From Brasenia schreberi (taxonomy: Eukaryota; Streptophyta; Magnoliopsida; Nymphaeales; Cabombaceae), in the NCBI GenBank assembly GCA_036023115.1, contig JAYKKT010000091.1, positions 28,648,001 to 28,712,000 of the forward strand: a stretch of 64,000 bases of DNA, read 5' to 3'. The position numbers and the translations under genes were made by a program. The notes under the pieces are model-generated. The model did no database searches, was not told the origin of the DNA, and saw only the letters and a program-made list of their open reading frames with translations. Each line of letters starts with the position of its first letter. Position 1 is the first letter of the stretch. Shown here piece by piece: positions 22,807 through 35,150 of the stretch.

Positions 22807-25788
22807 GGATGTACATGAGATTTTTTTGTATGTCTTTGTAAGATGCTGGACAATTTTAAAATTTTCAATCTGCAGTTCCCAATGCGTATGGCATTGTTGA
22901 CATGAAAGTTAATGTTTGTTATGGAAAATAGACAATAGAAATGGCGAGTGGGAGAAATATGTGGGAAAGGCCTTCCATGGTTGTCAGAAAAGACAGAATT
23001 ATGCCTCACTATATTAACCTATGACTGCAAGGTGAAAGCATTGGTGATAGTGTTTATCCATCCTTTATGGAAATTAAACATTTGTGTGTTTTCTCATAGA
23101 AGGAAATGGACTTGCATCATTTTTTATATGTTAGGCCCAAGGTGAATCCTAGTTATCAATCTCACCAAAGTTCTACAAGTTTTGTAGCTACTCATGGCTT
23201 CTATTCATTTTCCGATATAATAGAAGGATAAGCTGTAGATAGCATTTTTGCTATTAGATTGAGAGTGATGTGACAGTGGAACTGCATGTGTTCAAACCCT
23301 TTAAACAAACCTCTAAATAATGGCAGGAAAAGTTTGATTGTGTGATATCATCTATAACAATAAGTACATCTTCAAACATTAATTGATTTCCAACAAAAGG
23401 CCACCAACATAAAACACCTTAATCACAAAGGTCTTCAATAAAAGGCCAACAACATGGATCTCAATTATACAAGAAGATACAACTTATTGTTTTTCAACAA
23501 ATACATTTTCGATCTTATCAATAGTCAAGTTTGAAATCGTTCAAATGTGTAACATTTTTCTTCTAAACATGCCAACAAACAATTTGATGCAACATATAAC
23601 CAAGTTGGAAGGAACACACCTGAATGGGCTCAAGTATGAATACCATGCACAGTTGAATCAGATTGAATAGCCAAATCTGTTTTTTCAACTCAGCAATGCA
23701 AATACTATGCAATAATATTAAATACATCTGAAAAGTTTCATGTTTCCAGAAGAAAGAAGGGAAAGGGAAAGCAGTAAATCAGCAAAATGTTCTAATAATC
23801 AAATTGAACCCATGTTTCTCGCCAATAAGTCCATCTAATCCACGTACAATTTAACATTACCAGATCAAGGATAAGAAAAAATGGTTCCCACAAATGAGAT
23901 GTCAAAAAGACAAACTAATATTCTAGATTTGTCTATTACTATCTCACGTTTAATGAAATCAGAGGGACATCGCATATCCCTACCATCACCACAAACGACC
24001 AGAAAAGAGGCTCAATTTCTAAAATACCAAAGTAACAGTATCACTGGGATCAATTTTACTACAAAACAAATCGAACTCAAGGAATTCTAAAAGTATCCAT
24101 CACAAAAAGTACAAGACTCGCATAATTCACATCGCAAACCCACATATAAAGAAGCAACAATTAGCTCAATACCCAATCTACATTAAACCAATTTTCAAGG
24201 ACAAAAGGGCAAAGCTATTCCAACCCTTATCAAATCACTCAAATGTCAAAACTCAAACGAAACTACATACGCATTGCACATTAACAATCAAGATCTCAAA
24301 ATGGATTGTTAGGAAACCGTAAACCATCCCCAGAAAAGGAGAAATTGAGCTAGGATAGATCATCAAGACCCTCAATTCCCACCTTAAAATCATGAAAAAT
24401 TTATAATCAACAACACAAAATGGGCAGGTGGGTGCAACTAAGAAACCTTAAAATTGAGCACCGATAAAGATTAACAAAGCAAAAATAAGACCAACGAAAG
24501 ACCAATTAGATGAACCTAAGCACATTCCAACGTGAAAATTTTGTAATAAAAGGTCATGCCGAGAGGACCACAAAATTATAAAAGAAAGATACCGAACACA
24601 CAGAAGTTGAACACACCGACAAACAGTTAGTCGAAACCAACAAAGAACAATTAGCACATAATATGAGGGACCTAAAATATCAAAACACAGTGATTTCTTC
24701 AAAATCCAAGTAATTATTCAATGACCATTTCAAAGTTTTTCTAATAAACATGCTTCAAGAAATCTTAAGGAACCATATTTGCACCAAAATAAATTAAGAT
24801 TTGTTATACAAAGGGGAGATAAACCAATAAACCGTCCTTAAGCCAAAAATAGATCGCATAATGTTCTTATAACAACCATGAACTAAAAATTTCAAGGGAC
24901 AATGATTATAAAAATTCATAGCAAAAAAATACCATTAAGTTTTTGCTTTTCTGTATTAGAACTTTAGATGTCATATAAGGTTTTCCAAAAAAGCAGACAA
25001 ATGCAACTATCTAAACCATCAAAAGAAAGCAAATTTCTATAGAAAACAAAGGTATGGGTAACCAAACTACTATCCATGGACCAACAAAATGAGAAGATAA
25101 AATTTGAGAAATAAAGCAATGCAACACAAATGAGTTAATCTATCGTCTTCTTCAAAAAAATAAAAAACTCATTAAGAACAAGACATGAATCAATAACTAA
25201 AGACAATGATACTACACAACTCTTTAAAAACGAGAATATCAAACACACTAGCCTAATTCATGTTTTTTAAGAAATACGGTGAGCTTTAAACTTAAATTAT
25301 CATGCATTAGAGCATCTAAGATGTTTAAAAAAACAACTAAGTTTTCAAATGTTCTGAACATATCAAATATGGCCAAAAAATTATTTTAATCCAGAATCGT
25401 TCATTAAAATCACAAGATCAAGTTCCCAACAAGCATATATATACCAAAAACCATAATCATATATTACTAAGAAAAGTTATAATTGATATTTCATAATGAA
25501 CACATCCAAAATTATCAAAAGTCAAGAAATGTTTAGGAGAATTTTACAGTGAACACATCCAAACACAATGTTATACTAGCAAGATTCAAGAGAAGACAAA
25601 ATTTACAAGAAATTCCAAAATTTCCATGAAAATAAGGTAATCAATTGAAAACTTTATTCTTTTCCTTCAATTTTCAAAACAGACACATTTTCTAAAGTTA
25701 CCTTCAACTTCGCAATGTTAAAAAACAAGAGTCGTAGATTTTCCAAAGTTGACATGCTTCTCAATGTGCTCGATTTCTTCAAAACGAG
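22807..25788. other. AT-rich sequence, probably noncoding interior of a minus-strand LTR element
   Basis: No protein signature was found on either strand. The right edge is the PBS at 25789-25800, so part of this interval is likely element interior. The matching 3' LTR was not seen, so the left limit is unknown. Confidence 0.3.
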
Positions 25789-25800
25789 GCTATGATACCA

Positions 25801-26183
25801 TGTAAATAATTATTGATAATTGGATGTTGAATCGCCCAAGTTACAAATCGTCAAAGTTTTTGAAATCGCCAAAATATCAAACCATCCAAACATGGATGTC
25901 TCAAGTCAAGAATGCAAGAATCAAGAAGGAAAGAGTCAAATAACAAATCAAAGGTTGCACTAGACAACTTATTTGTATTATTGATTAAGGCTTTATTTAT
26001 AGAGAAGATATTACATCAAGTGCAAGAGAAATGAAGGAGGAGGAGGACTAGAGCTGGCCGGCCAGCACTAGCCGTTGGCCAGCATCTGTCCAAGAGGATA
26101 TGGCAGCGGGCCTTGGTGGCCCGCGCCATACTAAATCAGTGCACGGGCCCTAGTGGCCTGTGCCATACCTATTACATTTAACA
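25801..26183 (-). repeat. LTR of a minus-strand retrotransposon, with adjacent PBS
   Basis: The segment runs tgtaaata...atttaaca (TG...CA). Immediately below it, minus strand 25800-25789 reads TGGTATCATAGC, an initiator-Met-type primer-binding site. This makes 25801-26183 a 5' LTR of an element pointing to lower coordinates. It lies just downstream of the last recognised exon of the PDH E1-alpha relic, at its 3' side. The LTR contains GC-rich inverted words such as ggccggccagc. Confidence 0.7.
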
Positions 26184-26361
26184 TTAAGGCATGTTCATTC
26201 TTATTTTTCACCTTCTCTAAACATTTTCAAGCATTGGAAATATTTCAAAGAAACCCACTTTACAAAAATCTCCCCCAAGAATATGCCATGAATGAAAACG
26301 GTAACTATGTTTTTTGAAACATACACCCTTGTAGAAGAAACTTATAAGACAAGAGGAATAG

Positions 26362-26433
26362 CTTGAGCTCGCCTGCACTAGCAATATCATGAGTTTGTAT
26401 TTGCTTTCTGACTCGTTTAATGGGATCACACTC
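26362..26433 (-). pseudogene. PDH E1-alpha exon 5
   Basis: Acceptor gttag and 24 codons ECDPIKRVRKQIQTHDIASA then GELK, matching ERDPIERVRK... of relatives. The base after AAG is C instead of the donor G. Confidence 0.82.
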
Positions 26434-26534
26434 CTAACAACCATAACAATTAGAAAAGTTCAGTCAGACCATATGGAAATACAGATCATACAACTCACAA
26501 AATTTAAAATCTTTATCTTTAATGTATGAATTAC

Positions 26535-26631
26535 CTGCCTCACACCAGAAATTTAATCACCGCGTCCGGTAAGTACTTCCAGGATCTGACATGGAGTGTC
26601 CATGATACCTGTAAGTGTCCATTTCAAGGAT
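26535..26631 (-). pseudogene. PDH E1-alpha exon 4 with frameshift and stop
   Basis: Acceptor ttcag and donor GTAATT. It encodes [20 protein letters not shown] and YRTR. An extra T then shifts the frame and a TAA replaces the expected Glu codon before ISGVRQ. The exon is 97 bases, one more than the 32 codons of relatives. The lost stretch includes the phosphorylation-loop neighbourhood of the family. Confidence 0.88.
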
Positions 26632-26682
26632 CTGAAATTTGTCCAAGTTGAAAGCAAATCAGATATCCATCTTCCAGTTCAC

Positions 26683-27064
26683 TTAACAAAAATATGGTAT
26701 TCTGTTCATAGGTGCGTGTATCATTAATATGAATTTCTTCTCAAGAAATAGGTAAGTCATGGACATTAAATAAATAAAGTAGAGGCCAAAACCAACTGAC
26801 ACTGCAAGGCAGACGAGCAGCTTAGTCAATGCTCCAAGAAAGAAGGGCACTACTGTGATGACTGTAAGAAACCAGCCAAAGCCCTTGACACCATGTAAGA
26901 AACCAAACCAAAACCCTGGTTCAATTGGCTTAAGACATGAAGAATAGCACACAGTTTTCACTTGCACTATATAGCCCAATGCTTGAGCTAACAGCTAAGT
27001 CAACATACGAAGGATAAAACCAGCCTTGAATCTCACAGCGATGATCTTATTAACAGTAGGAATA
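26683..27064 (-). other. Unidentified hydrophobic reading frame inside PDH relic intron 3
   Basis: Minus strand from about 27064 reads DDIPTVNKIIAVRFKAGFIL, a stop, then 26979-26683 with three hydrophobic stretches (FWFGFLHGVKGFGWFLTVIT, VVPFFLGALTKLLVCLAVSV, GLYFIYLMSM). I do not recognise the family. It could be an intronic fragment of a membrane protein gene or chance. Confidence 0.25.
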
Positions 27065-28514
27065 TCATCCTGTTGTGTGAAACCTCTCAAGAGAGAGAAA
27101 AATCAGTATTAGAGAGGGATTACATAGCTTATTTACATACAACAGTGTCAGAAGGAAAAAAGGGAAGTAAGATATCCAACAGCTAGTCCACTAGTCGTTG
27201 GATATTGGCAATAGGAATGGCTAGTTAAGAAAGGCAGAAAAAAGTAAGAAATTAAGAAAATAAGAAAAAGTACCATGAAAAATTACATTTTAACAATGAT
27301 CACCACACCGTAATACAGATGTTTCCTGACGGTTTACCCCAGCCAATGACGGATACCAAGATCCAGGAATACATGTGAAAGTAGGCTACGAAAATTCAGT
27401 CAAAGCTCCTAAGGAACCCACCAAGGAGAAGGCCCAGAACCCCAGGTCCGGTATATCTAAGTCATAACAAGGCCTGGATAATGGAATAAAAATTAAAAGA
27501 AAAAGCATGCGCAGAGGATGTTTTTTTCCTAATTTTAGCAGTCATGCTTTTGTAGCATATCAAAGGCAACCACTAAAGCCTTAGTTTAACCTTAACCAAG
27601 CCCTTTCCAGCACTAGCTGGGGTTGGCTGGAGGGTGCAACGATGGAACTTCAGATCAAAACGATTCATGCCTCACCTTAACCAAGCCTTTATCCAGACTT
27701 GACCGGCTAGGTAGGGTTGAACCCTAAAGATAGATAGCAACTAATGAAAATATAAAAATATGTTTCCCAGAATGCAACAGCAGCAATCGGGTCAAAGACA
27801 TTCACACGTACATTTGATGGGATCAATCAACCATGAAAGTGATTGGCTCCATGAAGAGTGTTGTAAAGCCATTCTGACAAGAGTTGCTGCTACTTTGCCA
27901 GTGTATATTCAGAATTAAGAGAAGTAATCAGGCAACCTAGAGAATACTCTCCTAAGAAACTATATGGGAATGGGTAATGGTCATGGAAGTAAACATACAT
28001 CCTAGGAGGAATGAAGCTACTCACTCTGAAATCAGCTGCAGCCTCATTGCTGCAAGTAGAAACACAAATGCATCATTTTTGCAACTTCGTTGTTGGGATT
28101 TCTAATCACATTGTTCGTACTCACCTCTTTCTGCTTTTTGAGATCTTGGATGCATTGGCAAAACTCGTCAGTGACAAGCTTCACCTAATAAGAATGAGAA
28201 CACATATACTTCCTCCGAGTGCCGCCAAGGCTCTATTATTCATTGTTATATATTGTTACTGAAGAGAATTTATATGGCAATCAGAAAAGGTCAACCGTTT
28301 TGGGGATCAGAAGCAGCGTGATTTTGTGATTAGCTCTCTTTAGTTTTTCTTATTATCAACTTTGCCAATATACATAAATCCTTTACATCTTCTAGCAAAT
28401 ACTATGAAATTTTGTGAATTTCTGCATGCTTGCATGCTGTCTTTTCCCCAAAAGTACACAATTACAAAGTGGATTTAATGAATAAAAAAAGAAATACTTG
28501 TGCAATAAAATCAC
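26984..28514. other. Large intron of the PDH relic
   Basis: Apart from the hydrophobic frame at its left, no coding or element signature was recognised. A phrase ccttaaccaagcc occurs at 27590 and 27676, each followed by a ggttgg/ggttga motif, possibly an old small repeat. Confidence 0.35.
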
Positions 28515-28569
28515 TATAGGTCCATTCATCAAAGCATAATCTTTAGCGAATGTGCAGCCTTGCATCCGC
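28515..28569 (-). pseudogene. PDH E1-alpha exon 3 with internal deletion
   Basis: Acceptor aacag|GCGGATG, then CTFAKDYALMNGPI and donor ATA|GTGATT. Relatives have about 78 bases here; 55 remain, so roughly 23 bases encoding the GMDALAVK part are gone and the frame is lost. Confidence 0.8.
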
Positions 28570-28744
28570 CTGTTGCAAGTAAATTGAACAGGTTGAAATG
28601 AAGAACAAGCAACATAAAGTTGCATCAGCATAAAAAGATATTTCTTGTGCCAAACTAACTTAGGTTCACCACTTCATTTGACAAACATTATATATAAAAC
28701 ATTCAGTGGTAAGGTGTTGTAGTTTCCAGTTTCATGTTTCTATC

Positions 28745-28880
28745 AGAGGATTTCAAATCAATGTTATATGTACGATACGGTGTGATACATATCGTATCGT
28801 GGGACTCCATGATACAATACACCTTAGTGTATCACAAATGAAAGAGTATCGGCCTGTATTGTGCGATATGGCCTATATGT
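28745..28880. repeat. Palindromic GTATCG/CGATAC repeat, copy in PDH relic intron
   Basis: It contains tgtacgatacggtgtgatac, atatcgtatcgtgg and tgtgcgatatgg. It belongs to the dispersed family described in the findings. Confidence 0.65.
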
Positions 28881-29388
28881 TGGTAGTTTAGAATTTTTCA
28901 AAGCTTTTTAATCTTTTAGGCCTTTTCGTGATTCTTTTTGAAAAGTTTTGTGCTTTTTTATTAGACAAATGAAAAATAACGATACAATTAATAGGCATAT
29001 GGAACAAGTCGAAATCAGGAAAACACACGCAGAACACAGAGATGTTGGCCAACAACAGAATTGAAAAATTGAGTTCTTTCTGCAAAAGAAGCATGATTGG
29101 TGACTTTCTGCAAAAGAAGCATGAGTGGAAATTCTATTACAAATGAGTCCGAACTCATGTCCTTCAGATGTTCCCTTCTTGTTCCAGAATTATTGCACAA
29201 AAGAATGTTCAAATATAATAACACATATAATATTATGCCAAGGATGCAGTAGTTAATAACAAGTTGATAAATTCAGTGAATGCATAAATCTTAATTGTGG
29301 AGCAGTGGATGTGCTAAGACACTTCAACGAATAACATAACTCTACCTACAGTATCACAAATTGAAAAGGAAAAACATCAATCTTTCAC

Positions 29389-29468
29389 CTTTAACCCAGG
29401 AACATAACCTCCACGATTGTAATAAGCTGGGCTCTTTGCCGACCTCCATTCTGCTGTCCCCACTCTAT
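29389..29468 (-). pseudogene. PDH E1-alpha exon 2
   Basis: Acceptor gtag|ATAGAG and donor AAG|GTGAAA. With the T carried from exon 1 it reads [20 protein letters not shown] through YVPGLK; the frame is intact. Confidence 0.88.
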
Positions 29469-29529
29469 CTACACATGCGAGGTTCAAAGATCAGTACTTC
29501 AGAAAATAAATCAAAATAAGATCAGTGTT

Positions 29530-30245
29530 GTGCGTATCATACTGTATTACGAACCATATCTAATTGTATTGAAGGGGCCTGTATCGTGCCGTATCGTGCG
29601 ATATGGGTTCAATGCATGAGCCAAACCCTATTTTCATGAGCTTTGGCCTTTCAAGCTTTTTTTCTTTATTTTTCCTACTTTACACTTGCATGGAGGGAAA
29701 TTTTTCCAATTTGACTTACGAAACTATGGTTTTTCAGTCGCATAGGTGTGATTTATTCATGATTTGAGATATAACTTTTGTTTTCTTTTATTTTTCATAG
29801 TTTTTGGTGTTTCTGTATGAATCACCATTTTCCACTTTTCCTTTACTTCACACTCGCGTACACATATATGTATATAATATATATAAAACCTTTATTTTCC
29901 TTTGCTTTGATTTAATAATAAACTAGACTAATTGCTTGACTATTTTTCATTGTGAATTACCTTATTTATTTGTTTATATTATGAACTTATGAATATTATT
30001 AGTGCATCACAACTTAATGTAGCCTATGTAAGTGCTTACTACCTTATTAAATAATTTAAATAAGTCATATACTATTGTTTTGATCCAATTTTAAAAGTTG
30101 TCCTACGTATTTTGATCCATAACAACTATTTAGATTTTCTATTTTTCTTGATTTCTAAAATCTTAAAAAAATTTAAGATACGATTCAATACGGCTATATC
30201 ATATCATGAGAAAAGACAATATGTGTTATGATACGCTACAAACAA
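29530..30245. repeat. Palindromic GTATCG/CGATAC repeat, paired copies
   Basis: Copies at 29530-29615 (gtatcgtgccgtatcgtgcg) and 30175-30245 (gatacgattcaatacggc, tgttatgatacgc) flank about 560 bases of AT-rich sequence. They could be the two ends of one larger noncoding insertion. Confidence 0.55.
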
Positions 30246-31366
30246 CACCGAATAAGATACTTTTTCTACTGAATCATCAAAAGGTTGCACCCAACAAAAT
30301 AGAGAAGAAGGGAAACAAAAAGTCCACAGAAATTTCAGAATCAATGCACTCTGCAGGTTTTTTGAAATACAGCAACCTCCAGAACAAAGTAAGAAGCCAT
30401 CAAGCAATAATGACAATAACGACAACATACAACACACAAAACCCTACTCATGACATATAAATAAGTGTGCCTTAGTAGAGTACATCTTCTCCTATAACGT
30501 AATGAACTTTAGTCACACTTACAGTTGAAGGTAGAATCGAATCAATTTAATAAAGATCCATGACACAATAGCCCACCAGAAAACCTAAGAAAAACTAATC
30601 AGCAGCCACGCTCTAACCAACATAAACACAAAGATTTTTAAGAAGGAACAACTTCATCATAGAAATAATTATGAATTCCACTGGAATTGGATGCACACAA
30701 ATTGCAATTAATCAACTGAAAAAATCTCAAAATACATAGCTCCAGTAAAAATTCAACCTCCGGTAACCATTAAGAAAATCAAGACAGCCCAAAGTTTATT
30801 GCACCACCACTTCAGTTCTCGTCATAGATGAACCAGAATAATTCATAGATGATGAATGAACTCACAGATCCTAGAAAATTTGGTCCATAAGAAACTAACC
30901 ATCATCAACCATGACTCAAGATAAGCACAAATGGATTTCTAAAAACAACAATTTCCTAATTCGACTAAGCATGAATTCCTCCAGAATCTTGCAACAGGCA
31001 ATTAGCAACTAACTAGCCAAAATGGTCCCAAAACTCGTAGTTTCACAAAAAACCAAGTTTCAATAACCATTAACACAACAAGGAATCCCCTGGTCTTTGC
31101 ACCATTAATTCAGTTCTCCTGATCAACAAACCGGAGCAATTTGCAGGTACGTCACAGGAAAACGTCGATTTGCCGACATGCATCAGTCTACATTAGTTTC
31201 AGTAGAAATTTTCCCGAAAAAATGACGTCTTCCATCTCTGATCACGTATTCATTATACAAAGACGATCACCAGATCATCGACCGGACCAGGCCACCTCCA
31301 AGATTAAATACATCAAGACTCAAATAAAACGATAACGGTCAATTATTAGAATTAGGGCATCATTAC
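30246..31366. other. Rest of PDH relic intron 1
   Basis: AT-rich; no coding or mobile-element signature recognised. Confidence 0.4.
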
Positions 31367-32055
31367 AGTGGTTGTTCTCGCAGACGAGAATGGCGGGAAG
31401 ATCCCAGAGGGTTGAAATTGAGCGCTTCGAAGAGCTGCCCCTGATTCGCGGCACCGTCTCCGTATAGCGCGAACGTGACAGCTTCTTCCTTCGAGTACTT
31501 CTGTGCGAAGGCGAGGCCACACCCGAGAGGCACCTGAGCTCCGACGATGCCGTAACCGCCATAGAACCCGTTTTCCTTCTTGTAGAAATGCATCGAGCCA
31601 CCTTTCCCCTTGGAGCAGCCGGCAACTCGGCCCATGAGCTCCGCGAACGACTCGAAGTGGCCTCCGCCGCGTGCAAGGAAGATGCAGTGGTCGCGATAGG
31701 CCGTAATCATGCAATCTCGTCTAGTTGTTGCGGCCTCCATCCCCACGACGACGGCTTCCTGGCAGTCGTAGAGATGGAAGAATCCTCGGATCAGTTTCTC
31801 CTTGTAGAGCGAATCGGCGGCGATCTCCATCCGGCGCATCACCGCCATGTCCCGGAAGAACGCCACGAGCTCGCCCAGTGTCGTCTCCACCGTTCGAGAC
31901 GGGGGATCGATTTTGTGACCCACGAACGGCACGCTCGTCTCGATCGTCAACGTGGCATCGGAGTCCGTGGAGAGTCGTCGGACGGATGCCGTGGCAGAGG
32001 CCGTGAAGGAGGGGAGGTGGAGAAGTTTAGAGCGGGAGTGGTCGAGGGAGTTCAT
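31367..32055 (-). pseudogene. PDH E1-alpha exon 1 (presequence and TPP-binding region)
   Basis: It starts [17 protein letters not shown], a Ser/Arg-rich and acid-poor segment suited to mitochondrial import, and continues through [20 protein letters not shown] to the thiamine diphosphate signature GDGAANQG. Two bases are missing after EALN (31413-31418), so [16 protein letters not shown] follows only in another frame. The donor GTAATG at 31366-31361 splits the Tyr codon. The exon is far richer in GC than its surroundings, as is usual for plant 5' exons. Confidence 0.88.
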
Positions 32056-32916
32056 GATTTCGGGTGGGTTTGGTTCGTGATTTTTCTAGAGAGTTCTCGT
32101 TTGGTTCCGTTCGAGTCTTCGATCGGGATATTGAGTAGGAAGGACTGATCCCCGACGAGACATGAAGACGACTTAAGAAAGAAGACGACGCTCTGATATA
32201 CTCTTTTATCGTGTGACCCAAATGTCAAGCTTATAAGCTTTCTCTCGCCACGTAGACATGCCCCACCAATTCGCAGCAACTCCCCGAGGACTGTTGTAAT
32301 AACATAACAACCATACACTATATTGTTCGTTGACAGAGCGCTCCATATTTGTAGGTGTTGAGTTTGTCAATAAAATAAAAAGAAAGGATTACTAAATACA
32401 TACCTTTTCACTAACGGCACGCCCCTTAAACATCAAAATTTTCAAACTACCTTCTTACTAAAAAGGCTTGCATACCATCTTTCAGAATAGAGAAGTCGCA
32501 ATTCGAACACGTATGTCTTTTTTTTTAAAGAGATATTTTGAAAAAGAAACACGTGTCTTCTCTTTAAGAGAGAGACGTGAGGCATGCATTTTTTTAACAA
32601 GAGACGCGTCTTTCTTTTTAACGTAGATGCACGACGCGCACATTTTTCTCCAAGTGCATCCCTCTTAAAAGGAATTGTCCACTTTATGCTTCTCCTCTTA
32701 AACGAAGATGCACGAGACATGCATCCCCCTTAAAAAATTTATGTTTAGTGACTCACATGTTTCTACCAAAAAAGATTTAGGGTTAAGAAGAAGAGAGGAC
32801 ATTTATTGGTAGATAAGATGAGAGACGGGCTCTAACAAGTGTTGGACGGCATGAGAAAGACAAAGCGAAGGAGAGAGGCACAACAAACAAGTTTTAGTGA
32901 GTGAGAGAGGAGAGTG
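32056..32916. other. 5' flank of the PDH relic; possible promoter/UTR
   Basis: No gene was recognised. The first ~120 bases upstream of the ATG are pyrimidine-rich on the minus strand, as in a 5' UTR. 32500-32740 contains short direct repeats of acgag/agatgcacg type words. Confidence 0.35.
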
Positions 32917-35150
32917 TAAGTTATTGAGTGGACACTTTTAGCCTCAATAACCACATTCATGAAGGGTCTTCTTCTCAGATTTCATGATATGTTTTTATAA
33001 AGATAAATATTTAAAAACAAAATTGTTTTTCTTTATTAAAAAAGAAAAACAACAACAAAAGTTTATGACAGAGGTTAATGGCTTTAACGGAAAGCCTAGA
33101 GTGAAAATCACAAGGATGTAAACCTGAGTATAAAATAAATACTATATTTGTTTACAAGGTGTGTGTTATACACAAAAAAAATAGGAAACTTTTCTGTTGT
33201 AAAACCTTCTTCAAGTAACCGTGATCATTCATCATCTTCTTCTTTCATCCCCAGTTCAGTTCAGGCTTGGCTTTTGTTGTGCATCCAGTGGCCCGAGACA
33301 TAATGAAATCCTTTACTGGTATCAAATCATACAAAATCATTTTTGCTTTCCTTGGCTTTGACAATTACAGAAACGTAACAAGACAAATATATAATTTTGC
33401 CCTGAACTGTTTATTCAATTTATAAAATAACCAAACACTCAATTTTACTTTTCTATCCATAAGACTTTGACAAAATGACTAAAAATATAAAAAGAGTTAA
33501 AATTACTAGTATGCCCATTTATTGCACAAAGATTTATGGAAATAGACGAATAGGAAAATGAGTGTTATATATACCTTGATTTTTTACAAATTTCATGTAT
33601 CTATCTAAGCTCTATTTTTTCAAATTGGTACATGTAGTTTGTATGATATTGGAGACATGTACTTGAAAATATTTGTAGATTAGTGCATGCATGTTTTTAT
33701 TATTATAGTTTAGTGCTTGGCCAGTTTTTATTGGTTGTTGAATGGAATTAGATTTTATTCATTTTATTTGTTATTTTTTATTATTTCCTATTTGAAAAGT
33801 ATAGACCCTCTGATTGTTATGTTTGTTAAATATTTAAAAATAACAACCAAAATTTGTTTTTCTAAGTTAACAAAGATTGAGAAATTAAATGTCTTAAGTT
33901 TTTAAACATGGAAAAGAAGAATTCTATTGGCCTTAACCATAAAGGGTATTAACTATGTACTTAAGAAAACAATATTGCTACATATACCAAATGCAACAGA
34001 CAAGAAAAAAAAGTATAAGACCTTTTTGAAAGATGATATAATAATTAGGATTATTATGCTCACTTACATGGAGGATGATCTTATTAGGAACTTTGAAAAA
34101 TATGAAATTGCTAAAGAGTTGTTTGATTTGATAACAACTAGATACGATACTACATCTAGACTTCATGTTCAACTATTCCTTCAAAAATAAAATTCTCATA
34201 AAATAAAAGAATGAGATAATGTAGTTTGACATGTAAACCAAATGTTGATTATGACTAAGGACTTAGTTGTAACGAAATCAATCGTTCATGAACCCATGAA
34301 GATATCCACTATTCTAAATAATCTTCTCTCTTGGAATACGGTGAGCATGCCCCTTAAACTTGGATATAACTGTCATTTATTGTGACAACAATGTGTCAAT
34401 TATTCTTATTAAGAGTGAATCTCATAACTCTAAAAATAAGCATATAATGGTTAAATACCATTATTTTCATAATATGCTTAAGAGAAACGAGATATCTATA
34501 TCTTATATGTTAACTAATGATATATTGGTTGAACCTTTGACTAAAGAAATCTCTCAAGATCTCTTTACAAAGCATGTTACACACATGGGTTTGGGCTATG
34601 CCTAGTTTTTTAGTATGGAACTGTGATGATTGCTATGTAGAAAAAACACATTAATTATGAAAAAACGCATAATTTGTGTAAATTACAACTAGAAATGGTA
34701 CAACTTGGAATTTCTCAAGATAGTGGGAGGTAAAACTAATGTATCATAATTTTAGCTCAAGTAGCTAAGTGAGAGATGTAAGTTATCAGGTGACCATTTT
34801 CAGTACCACATCCACGAAATGCTACAAGAAGGGTCCACTTCCTAGGTTTAATGAGATTCTTTTCATAAAGATAAACATTTGAAAACAAAATCATTTTGCT
34901 TTAATGAAAAAGAAAAAAATAACGAAAATCTCTCATATAGGATAATGGCTTTAACAAAAAGCCTAGAAAAAAACCTCGAGGATGTAAAGGTGAGTATAAA
35001 ATAATACTATATTTGTTTACAAGGTGTGTCATACAAAAAAAGAAGAAACTTTCCTGATGTAAAACCAACTGTGGCCTTCATCTTCTTCCATCTTTGGTTC
35101 TCTAAGCTTCCGTGCTGTCAGAGGTATGTCGGTTGTCTTTGGAGAGAACA
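32917..35150 (+). mobile_element. Small Ty1/copia deletion derivative
   Basis: Direct repeats of about 380 bases at 32917 and 34777 start tgtaagttat and share gataatggctttaac-type, aagcctaga, ggatgtaaa, gagtataaaataa, actatatttgtttacaaggt and tgtaaaacc blocks in order. A PBS-like TGGTATCAAATC is at 33317. Between the LTRs are a gag piece (33927-34190: INYVLKK, YEIAKELFDLITTRYDTTSR) and the end of RNase H (34360-34605: IYCDNNVSIILIKS, NKHIMVKYHYFHNM, LVEPLTKE). Protease, integrase and RT are absent. Confidence 0.78.

Larger units (their letters stand above)
26362..32055 (-). pseudogene. Pyruvate dehydrogenase E1 alpha subunit, mitochondrial (broken copy)
   Basis: E1-alpha binds thiamine diphosphate and decarboxylates pyruvate in the mitochondrial matrix complex. 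Five exons are visible: 31367-32055, 29389-29468, 28515-28569, 26535-26631 and 26362-26433. Exon 1 gives an N-terminal presequence-like stretch, [38 protein letters not shown] and [15 protein letters not shown]. Later exons give [54 protein letters not shown] and DPIKRVRK. Lesions: a 2-bp loss near 31415, a ~23-bp loss in exon 3, a 1-bp gain plus a stop in exon 4, and loss of the donor after exon 5 (AAG|CT). The final C-terminal exon is not found. Assembly error cannot explain all of these, so it is probably a pseudogene. Confidence 0.87.

Noticed and set aside
31588..32148. Long plus-strand frames (186 and 93 codons) opposite PDH exon 1
   Set aside because: Antisense shadows of a GC-rich exon; the minus strand has the clear E1-alpha protein.
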